Assembly (NCBI GenBank): GCA_002282385.1
Contig: NCJG01000002.1
Span: 124,001 to 188,000 of the forward strand
Direction: 5' to 3'
Source of the DNA: Sphingomonadales bacterium 39-57-19
GTDB lineage: Bacteria > Pseudomonadota > Alphaproteobacteria > Sphingomonadales > Sphingomonadaceae
DNA: 64,000 nt
Positions 46,011-54,492 of this stretch are shown here, one piece after another. Within the stretch, counting starts at the first letter, position 1. Each line of letters begins with the position of its first letter. The notes beneath the pieces are model-generated. The model saw nothing but the letters and a program-made list of their open reading frames with translations, had not been told where the DNA came from and searched no databases. The translations under genes and the position numbers were made by a program.

Positions 46011-46499
46011 ATGACAGATGCATCGCCGCCCAATCCAAACGCCAATCCAAGCCCTGACGCCGGTTCCGATGGGGATTTTGAAGATCTGTTGGCCTTTACC
46101 CCTGTGCCGATGCAGCGCCGCCGTGCCGATGGGTGGAGCGCGGAGCGGCAGCGGCGTTTTATCACCGCTTTGTCGGTCATGGGGGCGGTTGGCCCGGCGG
46201 CGCGGGCGGTGGGCATGGGGCGGGCTTCGGCCTATCGCTTGCGCGAACGGGCAGGGGCGGCTGGCTTTGCCGAGGCGTGGGACATTGCGATTGCCTGTGG
46301 CGCGGACCTGCAATTTCACACCGCGCTGGATCAGGCGATTAACGGCGTCACCACGGTGCGCGTGATGCGCGGCGGCATGGTTGAGGTTATGAACGCGCCC
46401 GACCGCAAATTTTTGAACGCGGCGTTATTGTCCAAAACCCGCCTGTCCGCGGCGCTTTCGGCGCAGGCGCAGGCGGTTAAAGCGACAAGGGAGACATGA
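46011..46499 (+). CDS. HTH-like hypothetical protein
   Basis: A 162-residue protein. I choose the ATG at 46011 because the longer frame runs back into the lipoprotein gene. After a Pro/Asn-rich head, the segment 'DGWSAERQRRFITALSVMGAVGPAARAVGMGRASAYRLRERAGAAGFAEAW' looks like a helix-turn-helix of the kind seen in small-terminase-like or transposase-like proteins and is common in sphingomonads (recollection). No ribosome binding site stands out. Function unknown. Confidence 0.65.
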   Translation: MTDASPPNPNANPSPDAGSDGDFEDLLAFTPVPMQRRRADGWSAERQRRFITALSVMGAVGPAARAVGMGRASAYRLRERAGAAGFAEAWDIAIACGADLQFHTALDQAINGVTTVRVMRGGMVEVMNAPDRKFLNAALLSKTRLSAALSAQAQAVKATRET

Positions 46500-46636
46500 A
46501 AAATGCGCTGCGCGGTGGCTTTTGTCGCTTTTGCCGGGGCGGAGGCCCTTGGATGCGCGGCCGGCATAGGAATGGCTGGCATAACGCGCCGGCGGCGTTA
46601 TGCTGCGCGTTCATCGCCCACAAAAGTTGAACCATC
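46500..46636. other. Spacer with hairpin
   Basis: CATAACGC (46580-46587) and GCGTTATG (46595-46602) form an eight-pair stem with a seven-base loop. There is no U tract. It lies between two small lineage-type genes on the same strand and may be an RNA-stability element. Confidence 0.4.
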
Positions 46637-46927
46637 ATGACGAAGCCGAAAAATCCCAGCTGGTTTGACATTTCCATGGATGCCTTCGCGCTCGCGGCGG
46701 AATCCAACATGGTGATTGCCGCGCGCCTGGGCAGTCTGGCGCTCGGCGGGCCAAATGCGGTGCGTGAGGCGGAGCGGATGGTCAGCGAGAAAGTCGCGGC
46801 GAACATGGCCCTTGGCGCGGACCTGATGACCGGCAAGCACGGGCTTACCCCCGAAAGCATGGTCAGCGGCAGTATCGACCATTATGCCAAGCATGTGAGG
46901 GCGAACCGCAAGCGGCTTTTGGGCTAA
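46637..46927 (+). CDS. Small helical hypothetical protein
   Basis: A 96-residue, mostly helical protein ('MDAFALAAESNMVIAARLGSLALGG', 'EAERMVSEKVAANMALGADLM'). The amphipathic heptads and the 'EAxRMVxEKVxA' block give it a weak phasin-like look, but I do not assign that family. It follows the HTH-like gene on the same strand after 137 bases, with no operon overlap. Confidence 0.6.
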   Translation: MTKPKNPSWFDISMDAFALAAESNMVIAARLGSLALGGPNAVREAERMVSEKVAANMALGADLMTGKHGLTPESMVSGSIDHYAKHVRANRKRLLG

Positions 46928-47169
46928 AGCGGGCGGCTGAACACCGGCGAAAATGGCGGTAAAGCAGGGGAAAAGCGGGATTCGACCTTGTTATTTGCTA
47001 ATGCCGTAAATTAGGCGTATAACCCCAACACGCTATCGTCGACCGCGACGGAATTTGAGGCGCGTATCTGATGAAATAAGCGGAGCGTGCAACGTTTTTC
47101 CCAACACGACTTGGCTACCCACTTGGCGCTGTTGCCCGGTGGTCACCTGTTTCGTGAAAGGAACATATT
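46928..47169 (+). promoter_or_regulatory. Promoter and probable long 5' leader of the cold-shock gene
   Basis: This 242-base gap precedes csp. Cold-shock mRNAs usually carry a long structured leader that refolds at low temperature; the length fits. GAAAGGA at 47155-47161 is the ribosome binding site. I see no dominant hairpin and cannot place the promoter. Confidence 0.5.
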
Positions 47170-47379
47170 ATGCCTACTGGCACCGTAAAATTCTTCAATG
47201 CCGATAAAGGCTATGGCTTTATTGCACCCGATGGTGGTGGCGATGACAGCTTCGTACACATCTCGGCTGTTCAAGCTGCTGGCATGCACTCGCTCGACAA
47301 AGAGCAGCGCGTAAATTTCGAAGTCGAAATTGGCCGCAACGGTAAAGCTTCGGCTGTAAATCTTTCAGCTGCTGATTAA
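47170..47379 (+). CDS. Cold-shock protein, CspA family
   Basis: A 69-residue single cold-shock domain: 'GTVKFFNADKGYGFIAPDGGGDDSFVHISAV' contains RNP1 (KGYGFI) and RNP2 (FVHIS). It is a single-stranded nucleic acid chaperone binding RNA and melting secondary structure. Normal length. A strong terminator follows 15 bases after the stop, so the gene is monocistronic. Confidence 0.97.
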   Translation: MPTGTVKFFNADKGYGFIAPDGGGDDSFVHISAVQAAGMHSLDKEQRVNFEVEIGRNGKASAVNLSAAD

Positions 47380-47393
47380 TCAGCTTTTAGGTT

Positions 47394-47427
47394 TAAAAAA
47401 AGGGCTGCCGAAAGGCGGCCCTTTTTT
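47394..47427. terminator. Strong bidirectional rho-independent terminator
   Basis: GGGCTGCC and GGCGGCCC form an eight-pair stem (one G-U) capped by GAAA, flanked by AAAAAAA on the left and TTTTTTT on the right. It ends csp on the plus strand and the PhnA-like gene on the minus strand. Confidence 0.92.
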
Positions 47428-47439
47428 TGTGCGCGGCGA

Positions 47440-47751
47440 TTAACGTTTCCGGACAAACTCCGCGCGCAGCACCAGGCCCTTGATGCCGTCAAACCGGCAG
47501 TCGATCTCCTGCGCATCGCCCGTCAAGCGGATGGATTTGATAAGCGTTCCGCGCTTCAATGTCTGGCCCGCGCCCTTTACGGTCAGATCCTTGATCAACG
47601 TGACTTGGTCGCCGTCCGCCAGAATATTGCCGACCGCGTCGCGGACCTCAACTGCGCCGTCCTGTTCGGATTTGGCATTGGCTTCCGCCGCACTGATCCA
47701 TTCACCAGACGCCTCGTCATAAACATATTCGTCGCCAGTTCCGTCCGTCAT
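47440..47751 (-). CDS. PhnA-like (YjdM) protein lacking the zinc ribbon
   Basis: A 103-residue protein whose C-terminal part matches PhnA/YjdM: 'DAVGNILADGDQVTLIKDLTVKGAGQTLKRGT' and 'IDCRFDGIKGLVLRAEFVRKR'. The usual N-terminal zinc ribbon is degenerate: the stretch 'YVYDEASGEWISAAEA' keeps the family's aromatic and Glu-Trp positions but has none of the CPxC cysteines. PhnA itself is not required for phosphonate breakdown in E. coli, and its job is unclear. Divergent from the monooxygenase gene. Confidence 0.85.
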   Translation of the reverse strand: MTDGTGDEYVYDEASGEWISAAEANAKSEQDGAVEVRDAVGNILADGDQVTLIKDLTVKGAGQTLKRGTLIKSIRLTGDAQEIDCRFDGIKGLVLRAEFVRKR

Positions 47752-47865
47752 TATTCAATCCCCGTTTTGATATTCCCACGCCATAGCGCCAATTACGCGC
47801 GCGCGAAAGCCAGTTGCAATTTGCAATGATGTCAGTAAGATTTTTATCTTAGAGTGGAGAGTGAT

Positions 47866-49383
47866 ATGGCGCAGGCTGAAACGGTTGTAGATGTATTGAT
47901 TGTAGGCGCCGGTTTATCCGGCATTGGTGCGGCGGCGCATCTAACCATGCAATGCCCCAATAAAAGCTATGCCATTGTCGAGCAACGCGCTGACATGGGC
48001 GGTACTTGGGACCTTTTCCGGTACCCGGGTATCCGGTCTGACTCAGACATGCATACCCTGGGCTACCGCTTCAAACCATGGCTGCATGAAAAAACAATCG
48101 CTGACGGCCCATCGATTCATGAATATGTGCACGAAACGGCTGATGAATATGGCATCTCGCCGCATATCCACTTTGGGCACAAAGTGGTCTCGGCAAATTG
48201 GTCCAGCCCCGATGCGCGCTGGCATGTAACGGCCAAGGCTGTCGACGGCGGCGAGGAACGGCACTTTGCCGCACGGTTCCTGTTCATGTGCGCAGGTTAT
48301 TATGACTATGATCAGGGCTATAAGCCCGATTTCCCGGGCGAAGCCGACTTTGGTGGTCAGATCGTCCACCCGCAGCATTGGCCCGAGGGGCTCGACTATA
48401 GCGGTAAGAAGGTAACGGTTATCGGTTCGGGTGCGACCGCGGTGACGATTGTGCCGGTAATGGCGCAACAGGGTGCGCAGGTGACGATGCTGCAGCGTTC
48501 GCCGACCTATATGGTGTCGCGTCCTGCAATCGACCCATTCTCCAAATTTGTCCGCAAAATCATGCCGGAAAAGCTGGCTTATGCGCTGACGCGCTGGCGC
48601 AACATCAACATGCAGCGGTTCACTTATTGGTATGCCCGCCGCAATCCAGCGAAGCTGGGCGAAAAGCTGGTCAACATGGCGCGTGAAGCGCTGCCAGCTT
48701 CCGTCGATGTTGATACCCATTTCGTGCCCAAATACGGCCCATGGGAACAGCGCCTGTGCCTTATTCCCGATAGCGACATGTTTACCGCCATAACCGAGGG
48801 CAAGGCCGAGGTGGTGACCGACCATATCGACCATTTCACCAAGACGGGCATTCAGCTGAAGTCCGGCAAGCACATTGAATCCGATATCGTGATCACTGCG
48901 ACCGGTCTGAACCTTGTCACCATGGGCAAGACGGCGATCAGCGTGGACGGCGAAGCCGTCAATTTTGGCGAGCATTTCAATTATAAGGGCGTGATGTTCA
49001 ACGACATTCCGAACTTCGCCAGCGTCTTTGGCTATATCAACGCGTCGTGGACACTGAAGACCGATATCGTTGCCGATTATGTCTGCCGCTTGTTGTGGAA
49101 AATGGATGACAAAAACGCGCTTGTGGCAACCCCGCATCTTGATGATCCGGATATGCCCAAGCTGCCCTTTGTGACGGACTTTAGCTCAGGCTATTTTGCA
49201 CGCAGTTTTGACACGCTGCCCAAGAACGGGGACCGCCATCCATGGCGGGTGCTGCAAAATTACACGGCTGAAAAGAAAATTCTGACCCAAGATCCGGTGG
49301 ACGATGGCGTCATGGTCTTTTCGGCACCGCATTTCGCGGCATCGCATAGCGAGAATGCGGAAACACTCATAGCCGCCGAATAA
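47866..49383 (+). CDS. Baeyer-Villiger-type flavin monooxygenase
   Basis: A 505-residue FAD/NADPH enzyme. The ATG at 47866 follows GGAGAG; it gives 'MAQAETVVDVLIVGAGLSGIG' with the FAD-binding GxGxxG. 'GGTWDLFRYPGIRSDSDMHTLGY' is the type I BVMO/FMO block, 'FGGQIVHPQHW' fits the BVMO fingerprint FxGxxxHxxxW, and 'VIGSGATAVTIVP' binds NADPH. Such enzymes insert oxygen next to ketones or oxidise heteroatoms; the substrate is not evident. No catabolic neighbours are present. Confidence 0.93.
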   Translation: MAQAETVVDVLIVGAGLSGIGAAAHLTMQCPNKSYAIVEQRADMGGTWDLFRYPGIRSDSDMHTLGYRFKPWLHEKTIADGPSIHEYVHETADEYGISPHIHFGHKVVSANWSSPDARWHVTAKAVDGGEERHFAARFLFMCAGYYDYDQGYKPDFPGEADFGGQIVHPQHWPEGLDYSGKKVTVIGSGATAVTIVPVMAQQGAQVTMLQRSPTYMVSRPAIDPFSKFVRKIMPEKLAYALTRWRNINMQRFTYWYARRNPAKLGEKLVNMAREALPASVDVDTHFVPKYGPWEQRLCLIPDSDMFTAITEGKAEVVTDHIDHFTKTGIQLKSGKHIESDIVITATGLNLVTMGKTAISVDGEAVNFGEHFNYKGVMFNDIPNFASVFGYINASWTLKTDIVADYVCRLLWKMDDKNALVATPHLDDPDMPKLPFVTDFSSGYFARSFDTLPKNGDRHPWRVLQNYTAEKKILTQDPVDDGVMVFSAPHFAASHSENAETLIAAE

Positions 49384-49406
49384 TCGGCCGGATGGCGGGG
49401 CCTATA

Positions 49407-49997
49407 TCAGCCCTCTGTATTGCGAACCGTCGCGGCAACGCGGCGGGTTTCTATGGTGGCCTCTGGCGCGATGATATGTGTGCGGTTGCGAACCACCCAA
49501 ATGAGTAAAGCCAGCCCGGCCAGTGCAGCAAACGCAACCGCCATCAGCGCGTAGCTGGTGTAGCGTTTCATATCCTGCGTGCGCGCGACAATTTCGGGCG
49601 CTTTGTCGGTGGTCGTGACATCCCAATATTCGATCATCGGCTTGTTACGGTACCGGACGACGCGCACTTCGGATGTAACCCATATTTTGCGATGCTGGGC
49701 AGCGAACGTCAGATAGGCCCCAGACCCTTGACGCTGCTGAATGGCCGGAGCCAATCTTGGCGCGTCCCTCAAAATCCGCGACATTTCGGCAAACTGCACG
49801 CGGCTATCGTCAATAAAACCCGGGGCAACATATTTTTCGGCCGCCTTTTGGTCTCCGCGCCGCACCGCCTCATAAAAAGGTTTAACGACCGCGGCAATTT
49901 CCTCAGGCAGCGGCGGACGTGCGTCGGTTGAGCGGTTGCACGCCGATAAGCTGAATGCTGCCATCGACATAACGAACACAAGAAAAATACGTGACAT
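49407..49997 (-). CDS. Hypothetical lipoprotein with C-terminal membrane helix
   Basis: A 196-residue protein starting at the ATG at 49997 (longer frame rejected as it enters the divergent gene). The signal ends in lipobox 'LSAC'. The periplasmic middle (30-140) starts with 'EEIAAVVKPFYEAVRRGDQKAAEKYVAPG', which has the look of a DUF4440/NTF2-like helix, and a transmembrane helix lies near 150-172 ('LMAVAFAALAGLALLIWVV'). A lipid anchor plus a TM helix is unusual. Function unknown. Confidence 0.65.
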   Translation of the reverse strand: MSRIFLVFVMSMAAFSLSACNRSTDARPPLPEEIAAVVKPFYEAVRRGDQKAAEKYVAPGFIDDSRVQFAEMSRILRDAPRLAPAIQQRQGSGAYLTFAAQHRKIWVTSEVRVVRYRNKPMIEYWDVTTTDKAPEIVARTQDMKRYTSYALMAVAFAALAGLALLIWVVRNRTHIIAPEATIETRRVAATVRNTEG

Positions 49998-50045
49998 TTC
50001 TGAATTATCTCCCGTTCTCTGCCCATTGCCGCTATCGCATCTGAT

Positions 50046-51434
50046 ATGCGTTATGACGATCTGATCCAACCTGACAACGGCCAACCGGCCACCCCTATCC
50101 ACATAGTCGATAAAAATGGCTTTGCGTCATGGCTTGCTGGCCAACCCGACCCTGTCCGCACGGCCGTAAAAGCACAGAAGTTTGAAGGTAGCGTAAACGA
50201 CAGTGCGATACTTCCCGGCGATAAGCCCGGGGAATGGTCTGTCGTCGCCGGTGTGGCGGATGCCGCCGCACTTGGGCTTTGGAACCTGGCCAAGCTATCT
50301 GACATTTTGCCCGAGGGAAGCTATCGGTTGTTGGATGCCGACGCGGGTGACGCGATGCTTGGGTGGGTGCTTGGTCAGTATCGATACCATGAATATCTCA
50401 GCGAACCGAAAGTAACCGGCGCGCGCGTGTTGCTCGTGCGTGAACCCGGTAAAATCCATAATATCGTGCTTCAGGCGCGCGCCACGGCGCTTGTGCGCGA
50501 TCTGGTCAACCGTCCGGCGGGTGACCTTGGCCCCGATGCGCTTGAGGCTGAGGCTAAGCGTATCGCCAAGGCGCATAAGGCAGATGTGACAGTGACAGCA
50601 GGCGAAGCGTTGGAAGCGGGCTTTCCGCTCATCCACGCCGTCGGCAAAGCAGCGGCGCGCGAACATGCCCCGCGGCTGATTGAGTTGGAATGGGGCGACC
50701 CGCGCCACCCACGCATCGCAATTGTGGGCAAAGGCATAACGTTCGACAGCGGCGGTCTTGATATGAAACCGGCGAGCGGCATGCGGCTGATGAAGAAGGA
50801 TATGGGCGGCGCTGCTCATGCGCTTGCGCTGGCCGAGCTTATCATGGCTGCGCATTTGCCAGTCCGCTTGCATATGCTCGTCGCTGCTGCTGAAAACAGC
50901 ATATCGGGCAATGCTATGCGGCCGGGCGACATCGTTAAAAGCCGCAAGGGCATTACGGTTGAAATCGACAACACCGATGCGGAAGGACGCCTTGTGCTTG
51001 CCGACGCGTTGACCAAAGCGGTCGAGGATGCGCCCGAACTTATCGTCGATTTCGCGACGCTGACCGGCGCGGCGCGCGTTGCCTTGGGGCCTGATTTGCC
51101 GGCAATGTTCAGCAATGATGATGAAACAGCAGACGCCTTAATCGCAGCGTCAAAGGCGCAGGCTGACCCGCTGTGGCGCATGCCATTATGGGCACCGTAT
51201 ATGGAGCTTTTGGATAGCGATATCGCGGACATGACAAACAGCGGCGGGGCTTTTGCAGGCGCAGTAACGGCGGCGCTCTTTATGCAGAAATTCGTTCCTG
51301 ATGATGTGCCTTGGGTGCATCTGGACACCTTTGCATGGCGACCGACCAATAAGCCTGGCCGACCAAAGGGCGGCGAAGCGCTTGGATTACGCGCCGTCTT
51401 CGGCTATCTGGCGGACAAATATCCGGCACGTTAA
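50046..51434 (+). CDS. Leucyl aminopeptidase family (M17) peptidase
   Basis: A 462-residue M17 aminopeptidase that removes N-terminal residues from peptides with two divalent metals. The catalytic domain has 'VGKGITFDSGGLDMKPASGM' (Lys and Asp ligands) and the signature 'NTDAEGRLVLADAL'. The N-terminal domain (about 1-140) is divergent from PepA, as in the PepB/alphaproteobacterial second-paralogue type. The ATG at 50046 faces the divergent lipoprotein gene 48 bases away. An NlpC/P60 gene follows on the same strand. Confidence 0.93.
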   Translation: MRYDDLIQPDNGQPATPIHIVDKNGFASWLAGQPDPVRTAVKAQKFEGSVNDSAILPGDKPGEWSVVAGVADAAALGLWNLAKLSDILPEGSYRLLDADAGDAMLGWVLGQYRYHEYLSEPKVTGARVLLVREPGKIHNIVLQARATALVRDLVNRPAGDLGPDALEAEAKRIAKAHKADVTVTAGEALEAGFPLIHAVGKAAAREHAPRLIELEWGDPRHPRIAIVGKGITFDSGGLDMKPASGMRLMKKDMGGAAHALALAELIMAAHLPVRLHMLVAAAENSISGNAMRPGDIVKSRKGITVEIDNTDAEGRLVLADALTKAVEDAPELIVDFATLTGAARVALGPDLPAMFSNDDETADALIAASKAQADPLWRMPLWAPYMELLDSDIADMTNSGGAFAGAVTAALFMQKFVPDDVPWVHLDTFAWRPTNKPGRPKGGEALGLRAVFGYLADKYPAR

Positions 51435-51472
51435 GGTGCTATCACATGTTAAAATTTCGGGGGCGTAAGTAG

Positions 51473-52375
51473 TTGGCAGACGGACACATGGGGGCGGGGA
51501 AGCGGCCCATTTATACATTGAGTGGGCACAGCCTTGTCGGCGACAAGCGCACAACGCCCATTCGCGGGGATCTTGCCGACATCAGTTTGGCCGGAAAGCT
51601 GTTCGCGCCGCATTATGCCGTGCCGATGCTGCGCACGGGCATTGCGCCCGTGACCGAAATTCATGCCGAGGCCCATGCCACATCCATGCCCGTTAGCGCG
51701 TTAATGCATGGTGAGGAGTTCGCCGTGCTTGATGTCGCGGGCGAATGGGCTTGGGGATATTGCTTGCACGACAATTATCTGGGTTATGTGCGCTTTGCCG
51801 AGCTTGGCGACGATTTTGACGCCACGCATATCGTCAGCGCGCCTGCGACATTGCTGGTTTCCGCACCATCGACAAAGGCGCCTGTGCTAGCGCGTTACCC
51901 CATGGGTGCGCAGTTGCTTTGCGGCAGCCCAAGCGAATGCGGTAAGTATCTGGCGTGCGAAAATGGTTTCGTGCCGCTGGCCCATTTGTCCGAAATCGGA
52001 CGCGTTGCGGCATCACCGGCAGATTTGGCAGAACAGCTGATCGGCACGCCCTATAGCTGGGGTGGACGCAGCGGAGACGCCATTGATTGCTCGGGCCTTG
52101 TGCAGTTGGTGTTCGGACTGAAAGGGCACATGCCGCCACGCGATGCCGATATGCAGCAGGCAGACTTTGGCGAAGAACTAGCCGACGGCGACGCGTTGCA
52201 GCGCGGCGATCTGGTGTTCTTCCCCGGCCATGTTGGTATCATGGCCGATGCCGAGAACATCATCCACGCCAATGGCACCGCGATGGCGGTGAGCGTTGAA
52301 CCACTGGCAGATGCGGCGGCACGCTTTGCCGATCATGATGAGGCGATTGTTGCGCGTAAGCGGGTGGCGTTGTGA
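51473..52375 (+). CDS. NlpC/P60 family cell-wall endopeptidase with SH3 domain
   Basis: A 300-residue murein-peptide hydrolase. The frame opens at a TTG (51473); an ATG five codons later (51488) is an alternative start. Residues about 55-165 form bacterial SH3-type repeats, and the C-terminal domain has the catalytic Cys in 'GDAIDCSGLVQ', His in 'PGHVGIM' and 'IIHANG'. No signal peptide is visible, so it may act on imported cell-wall peptides in the cytoplasm, consistent with its place after an aminopeptidase (inference). Confidence 0.9.
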   Translation: MADGHMGAGKRPIYTLSGHSLVGDKRTTPIRGDLADISLAGKLFAPHYAVPMLRTGIAPVTEIHAEAHATSMPVSALMHGEEFAVLDVAGEWAWGYCLHDNYLGYVRFAELGDDFDATHIVSAPATLLVSAPSTKAPVLARYPMGAQLLCGSPSECGKYLACENGFVPLAHLSEIGRVAASPADLAEQLIGTPYSWGGRSGDAIDCSGLVQLVFGLKGHMPPRDADMQQADFGEELADGDALQRGDLVFFPGHVGIMADAENIIHANGTAMAVSVEPLADAAARFADHDEAIVARKRVAL

Positions 52376-52398
52376 CCGGCAATACGGTTCTAAGAAAT

Positions 52399-52526
52399 AC
52401 CGTAGCCCTGAGCAGCAGTTGCGAAGCAATTGCGTCTGACGAAGGGTGCTTCAACATTTGCGCTACCGCCGATACACACCCTTCGACGGGCGCGGTCGCT
52501 GCGCGCCCGCTGCTCAGGGCTACGGT
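52399..52526. repeat. Nested palindromic repeat, family E
   Basis: Outer arms: TACCGTAGCCCTGAGCAGC (52399-52417) and GCTGCTCAGGGCTACGGT (52509-52526). Inner arms: GACGAAGGGTG (about 52438-52448) and CACCCTTCG (52477-52485). It fills the gap between the NlpC/P60 gene and argC on the same strand and would fold into one long cruciform or RNA hairpin. Confidence 0.83.
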
Positions 52527-52549
52527 CTTATTTGAGCGGGTGATATAAA

Positions 52550-53488
52550 ATGACCAAATCGATCTTCATCGACGGCGCATCAGGCACCACTGGCCTTGAA
52601 ATTGCGGATCGGCTCGCTGGCCGCGCGGAATTCACGCTCATCACGCTCGATGATGACAAACGCAAAGACCCCGCTGCGAAACGCGAGGCATTGAACGACG
52701 CCGACTTCGTCATCCTGTGCTTGCCCGACGATGCCGCAAAAGAGGCGGTGGCAATGACGACGTCAAGCCATACGCGTATCATCGACGCATCGACTGCGCA
52801 TCGTGTGAACCCGAACTGGGCCTATGGCTTCCCCGAATATCGCACTGGCCAGCATGAACGCATTGCCAATGCGCGGCTTGTCAGTAACCCCGGTTGCTAC
52901 CCCACTGGCTTTTTGGGGCTGGTCGCACCCTTGGTCGCCGCCGGATTGATCCCCGCAGACTGGCCCTACAGCGTCAACGCCGTGTCGGGCTATTCGGGCG
53001 GCGGGAAAGCATTGATTGAACGGTTCGAAGGCGGCGACGGCGCAGACATCGGCTTTCGCACTTATGGCCTTGATCTGAACCACAAGCATGTCGCCGAAAT
53101 GCAGCAACATGCAGGGCTAGGTTTGGCCCCGATATTCTCACCCGCCGTGGTGCGCGCGTTCCGTGGCATGGTGGTCGAAATACCGCTGCCCATCTCGGTC
53201 ATGCCCGGCAGCGATGATCCCGACGAAATGCGCGCTGCGCTGGCTGAGCATTATGCCAATTCGCCCGTCGTCAAAGTGCACCATGACGCGCCGCCAGCCG
53301 AACTGTTAATCCGCGCCGACCAAGAACCGTCCGACAGGCTTGACCTCTACGTCCTCGGCTCACCCGACGGCGCGCAAGTCCGCTTGCTGGCATTGCTCGA
53401 CAATCTCGGCAAAGGCGCAAGCGGCGCGGCGGTGCAGAACCTGAACATCATGGCCGGATTGGACGAAACGATTGGGTTGCGGTTGTAA
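52550..53488 (+). CDS. argC: N-acetyl-gamma-glutamyl-phosphate reductase (type 2)
   Basis: A 312-residue NADPH-dependent reductase of arginine synthesis, third step. The N-terminal 'FIDGASGTTGLEIADRL' binds the cofactor, 'NPGCYPTGF' holds the catalytic Cys, and 'NAVSGYSGGGKALIERFE' is a family block. The short (about 310-residue) form belongs to the type 2 ArgC branch. No other arg gene is nearby. Confidence 0.96.
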   Translation: MTKSIFIDGASGTTGLEIADRLAGRAEFTLITLDDDKRKDPAAKREALNDADFVILCLPDDAAKEAVAMTTSSHTRIIDASTAHRVNPNWAYGFPEYRTGQHERIANARLVSNPGCYPTGFLGLVAPLVAAGLIPADWPYSVNAVSGYSGGGKALIERFEGGDGADIGFRTYGLDLNHKHVAEMQQHAGLGLAPIFSPAVVRAFRGMVVEIPLPISVMPGSDDPDEMRAALAEHYANSPVVKVHHDAPPAELLIRADQEPSDRLDLYVLGSPDGAQVRLLALLDNLGKGASGAAVQNLNIMAGLDETIGLRL

Positions 53489-53512
53489 GCGCGACAATCG
53501 GATATAACACCG

Positions 53513-53591
53513 CGTCACCCTGAACTTGTTTCAGGGTCTTAATTTCAACAAAGCTCAAAAAGTAAGATGCTGAAACGCGTTCAGCATGACG
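53513..53591. repeat. REP-like palindromic pair, family A copy 4
   Basis: Starts CGTCACCCTGAACTTGTTTC and ends GAAACGCGTTCAGCATGACG. It lies between the convergent argC and map genes, the same context as copy 2, and may act as a terminator for both. Confidence 0.86.
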
Positions 53592-53602
53592 TGCTAGCGA
53601 CT

Positions 53603-54430
53603 TCAATAAGGCGGCTGATGCCACCCCTTGGGGCTGCTCGTAAATATCTCGCAACCGTCTTCGGTGATGCCGATGCTGTGTTCGAATTGCGCGCTTAACG
53701 AACGGTCCCGCGTGACGGCCGTCCAGCCATCGTCGAGGACTTTGCCGGCTGCCTTGCCGATGTTGATCATGGGTTCGATGGTGAAAATCATGCCCGGACG
53801 CAGCTCTGGTCCAGTGCCGGGGCGGCCGACATGGACGATTTCGGGGGCGTCGTGGAATAATTGGCCAAGGCCATGGCCGCAGAAATCGCGCACGACGCCA
53901 TAGCGGTGCTTTTCGGCGTGGGTCTGGATCGCGTGGCCAATGTCGCCGACGCGGTTGCCGGGCTTGGCGGCTTCGATACCGAGCATCAGGCATTCATAGG
54001 TCACATCGACCAAGCGCTTTGCCTTTACCGGCACGTCGCCGACGAGGAACATGCGGCTGGTGTCGCCATGCCAGCCATTTAATTGCGGCGTGACGTCGAT
54101 GTTGACGATGTCCCCGTCCTTTAGCTTCTTGTCCGATGGAATGCCGTGGCAAATGACATGGTTGATCGAAATGCAGCAGCTATGCGTGTAACCGCGATAG
54201 CCCAAGGTTGCCGGCACCGCGCCGCCGCGTATGGTCATCTCGCGGACGATATCGTCCAGTTCCTCGGTGCTGACACCCGGCACGACATGCGGCACCAATG
54301 CATCGAGTATTTCGGCGGCAAGACGGCCGGCCTTGCGCATGCCTTCAAAGCCTTCGGCCCCATGCAATTTGATGACCCCGTCGCGGGCCTGCATCGCCTC
54401 TTCGGGCGTAACGCTTACATATTGTTCCAT
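53603..54430 (-). CDS. map: Methionine aminopeptidase, type I
   Basis: A 275-residue M24 enzyme that removes the initiator methionine. The ATG at 54430 is preferred to a TTG six codons upstream. Metal ligands are visible in 'NIDVTPQLNGWHGDTSRMF' (Asp, Asp), 'GHGLGQLFHD' (His), 'FTIEPM' (Glu) and 'QFEHSI' (Glu). The N-terminus 'VTPEEAMQARDGVIKLHGAEGFEGMRKAGRLAAEIL' is typical of the alphaproteobacterial form. Convergent with argC and divergent from the CinA-N-like gene. Confidence 0.97.
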   Translation of the reverse strand: MEQYVSVTPEEAMQARDGVIKLHGAEGFEGMRKAGRLAAEILDALVPHVVPGVSTEELDDIVREMTIRGGAVPATLGYRGYTHSCCISINHVICHGIPSDKKLKDGDIVNIDVTPQLNGWHGDTSRMFLVGDVPVKAKRLVDVTYECLMLGIEAAKPGNRVGDIGHAIQTHAEKHRYGVVRDFCGHGLGQLFHDAPEIVHVGRPGTGPELRPGMIFTIEPMINIGKAAGKVLDDGWTAVTRDRSLSAQFEHSIGITEDGCEIFTSSPKGWHQPPY

Positions 54431-54492
54431 GCGAGCGATATAAGGCAATAATCCGCACTTTGCGAGGGGGTGAATTATGCTATCGCGTCCTT

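Noticed and set aside
48043-49137. 364-codon frame opposite the monooxygenase
   Set aside because: Shadow; the plus strand carries FAD and NADPH motifs.
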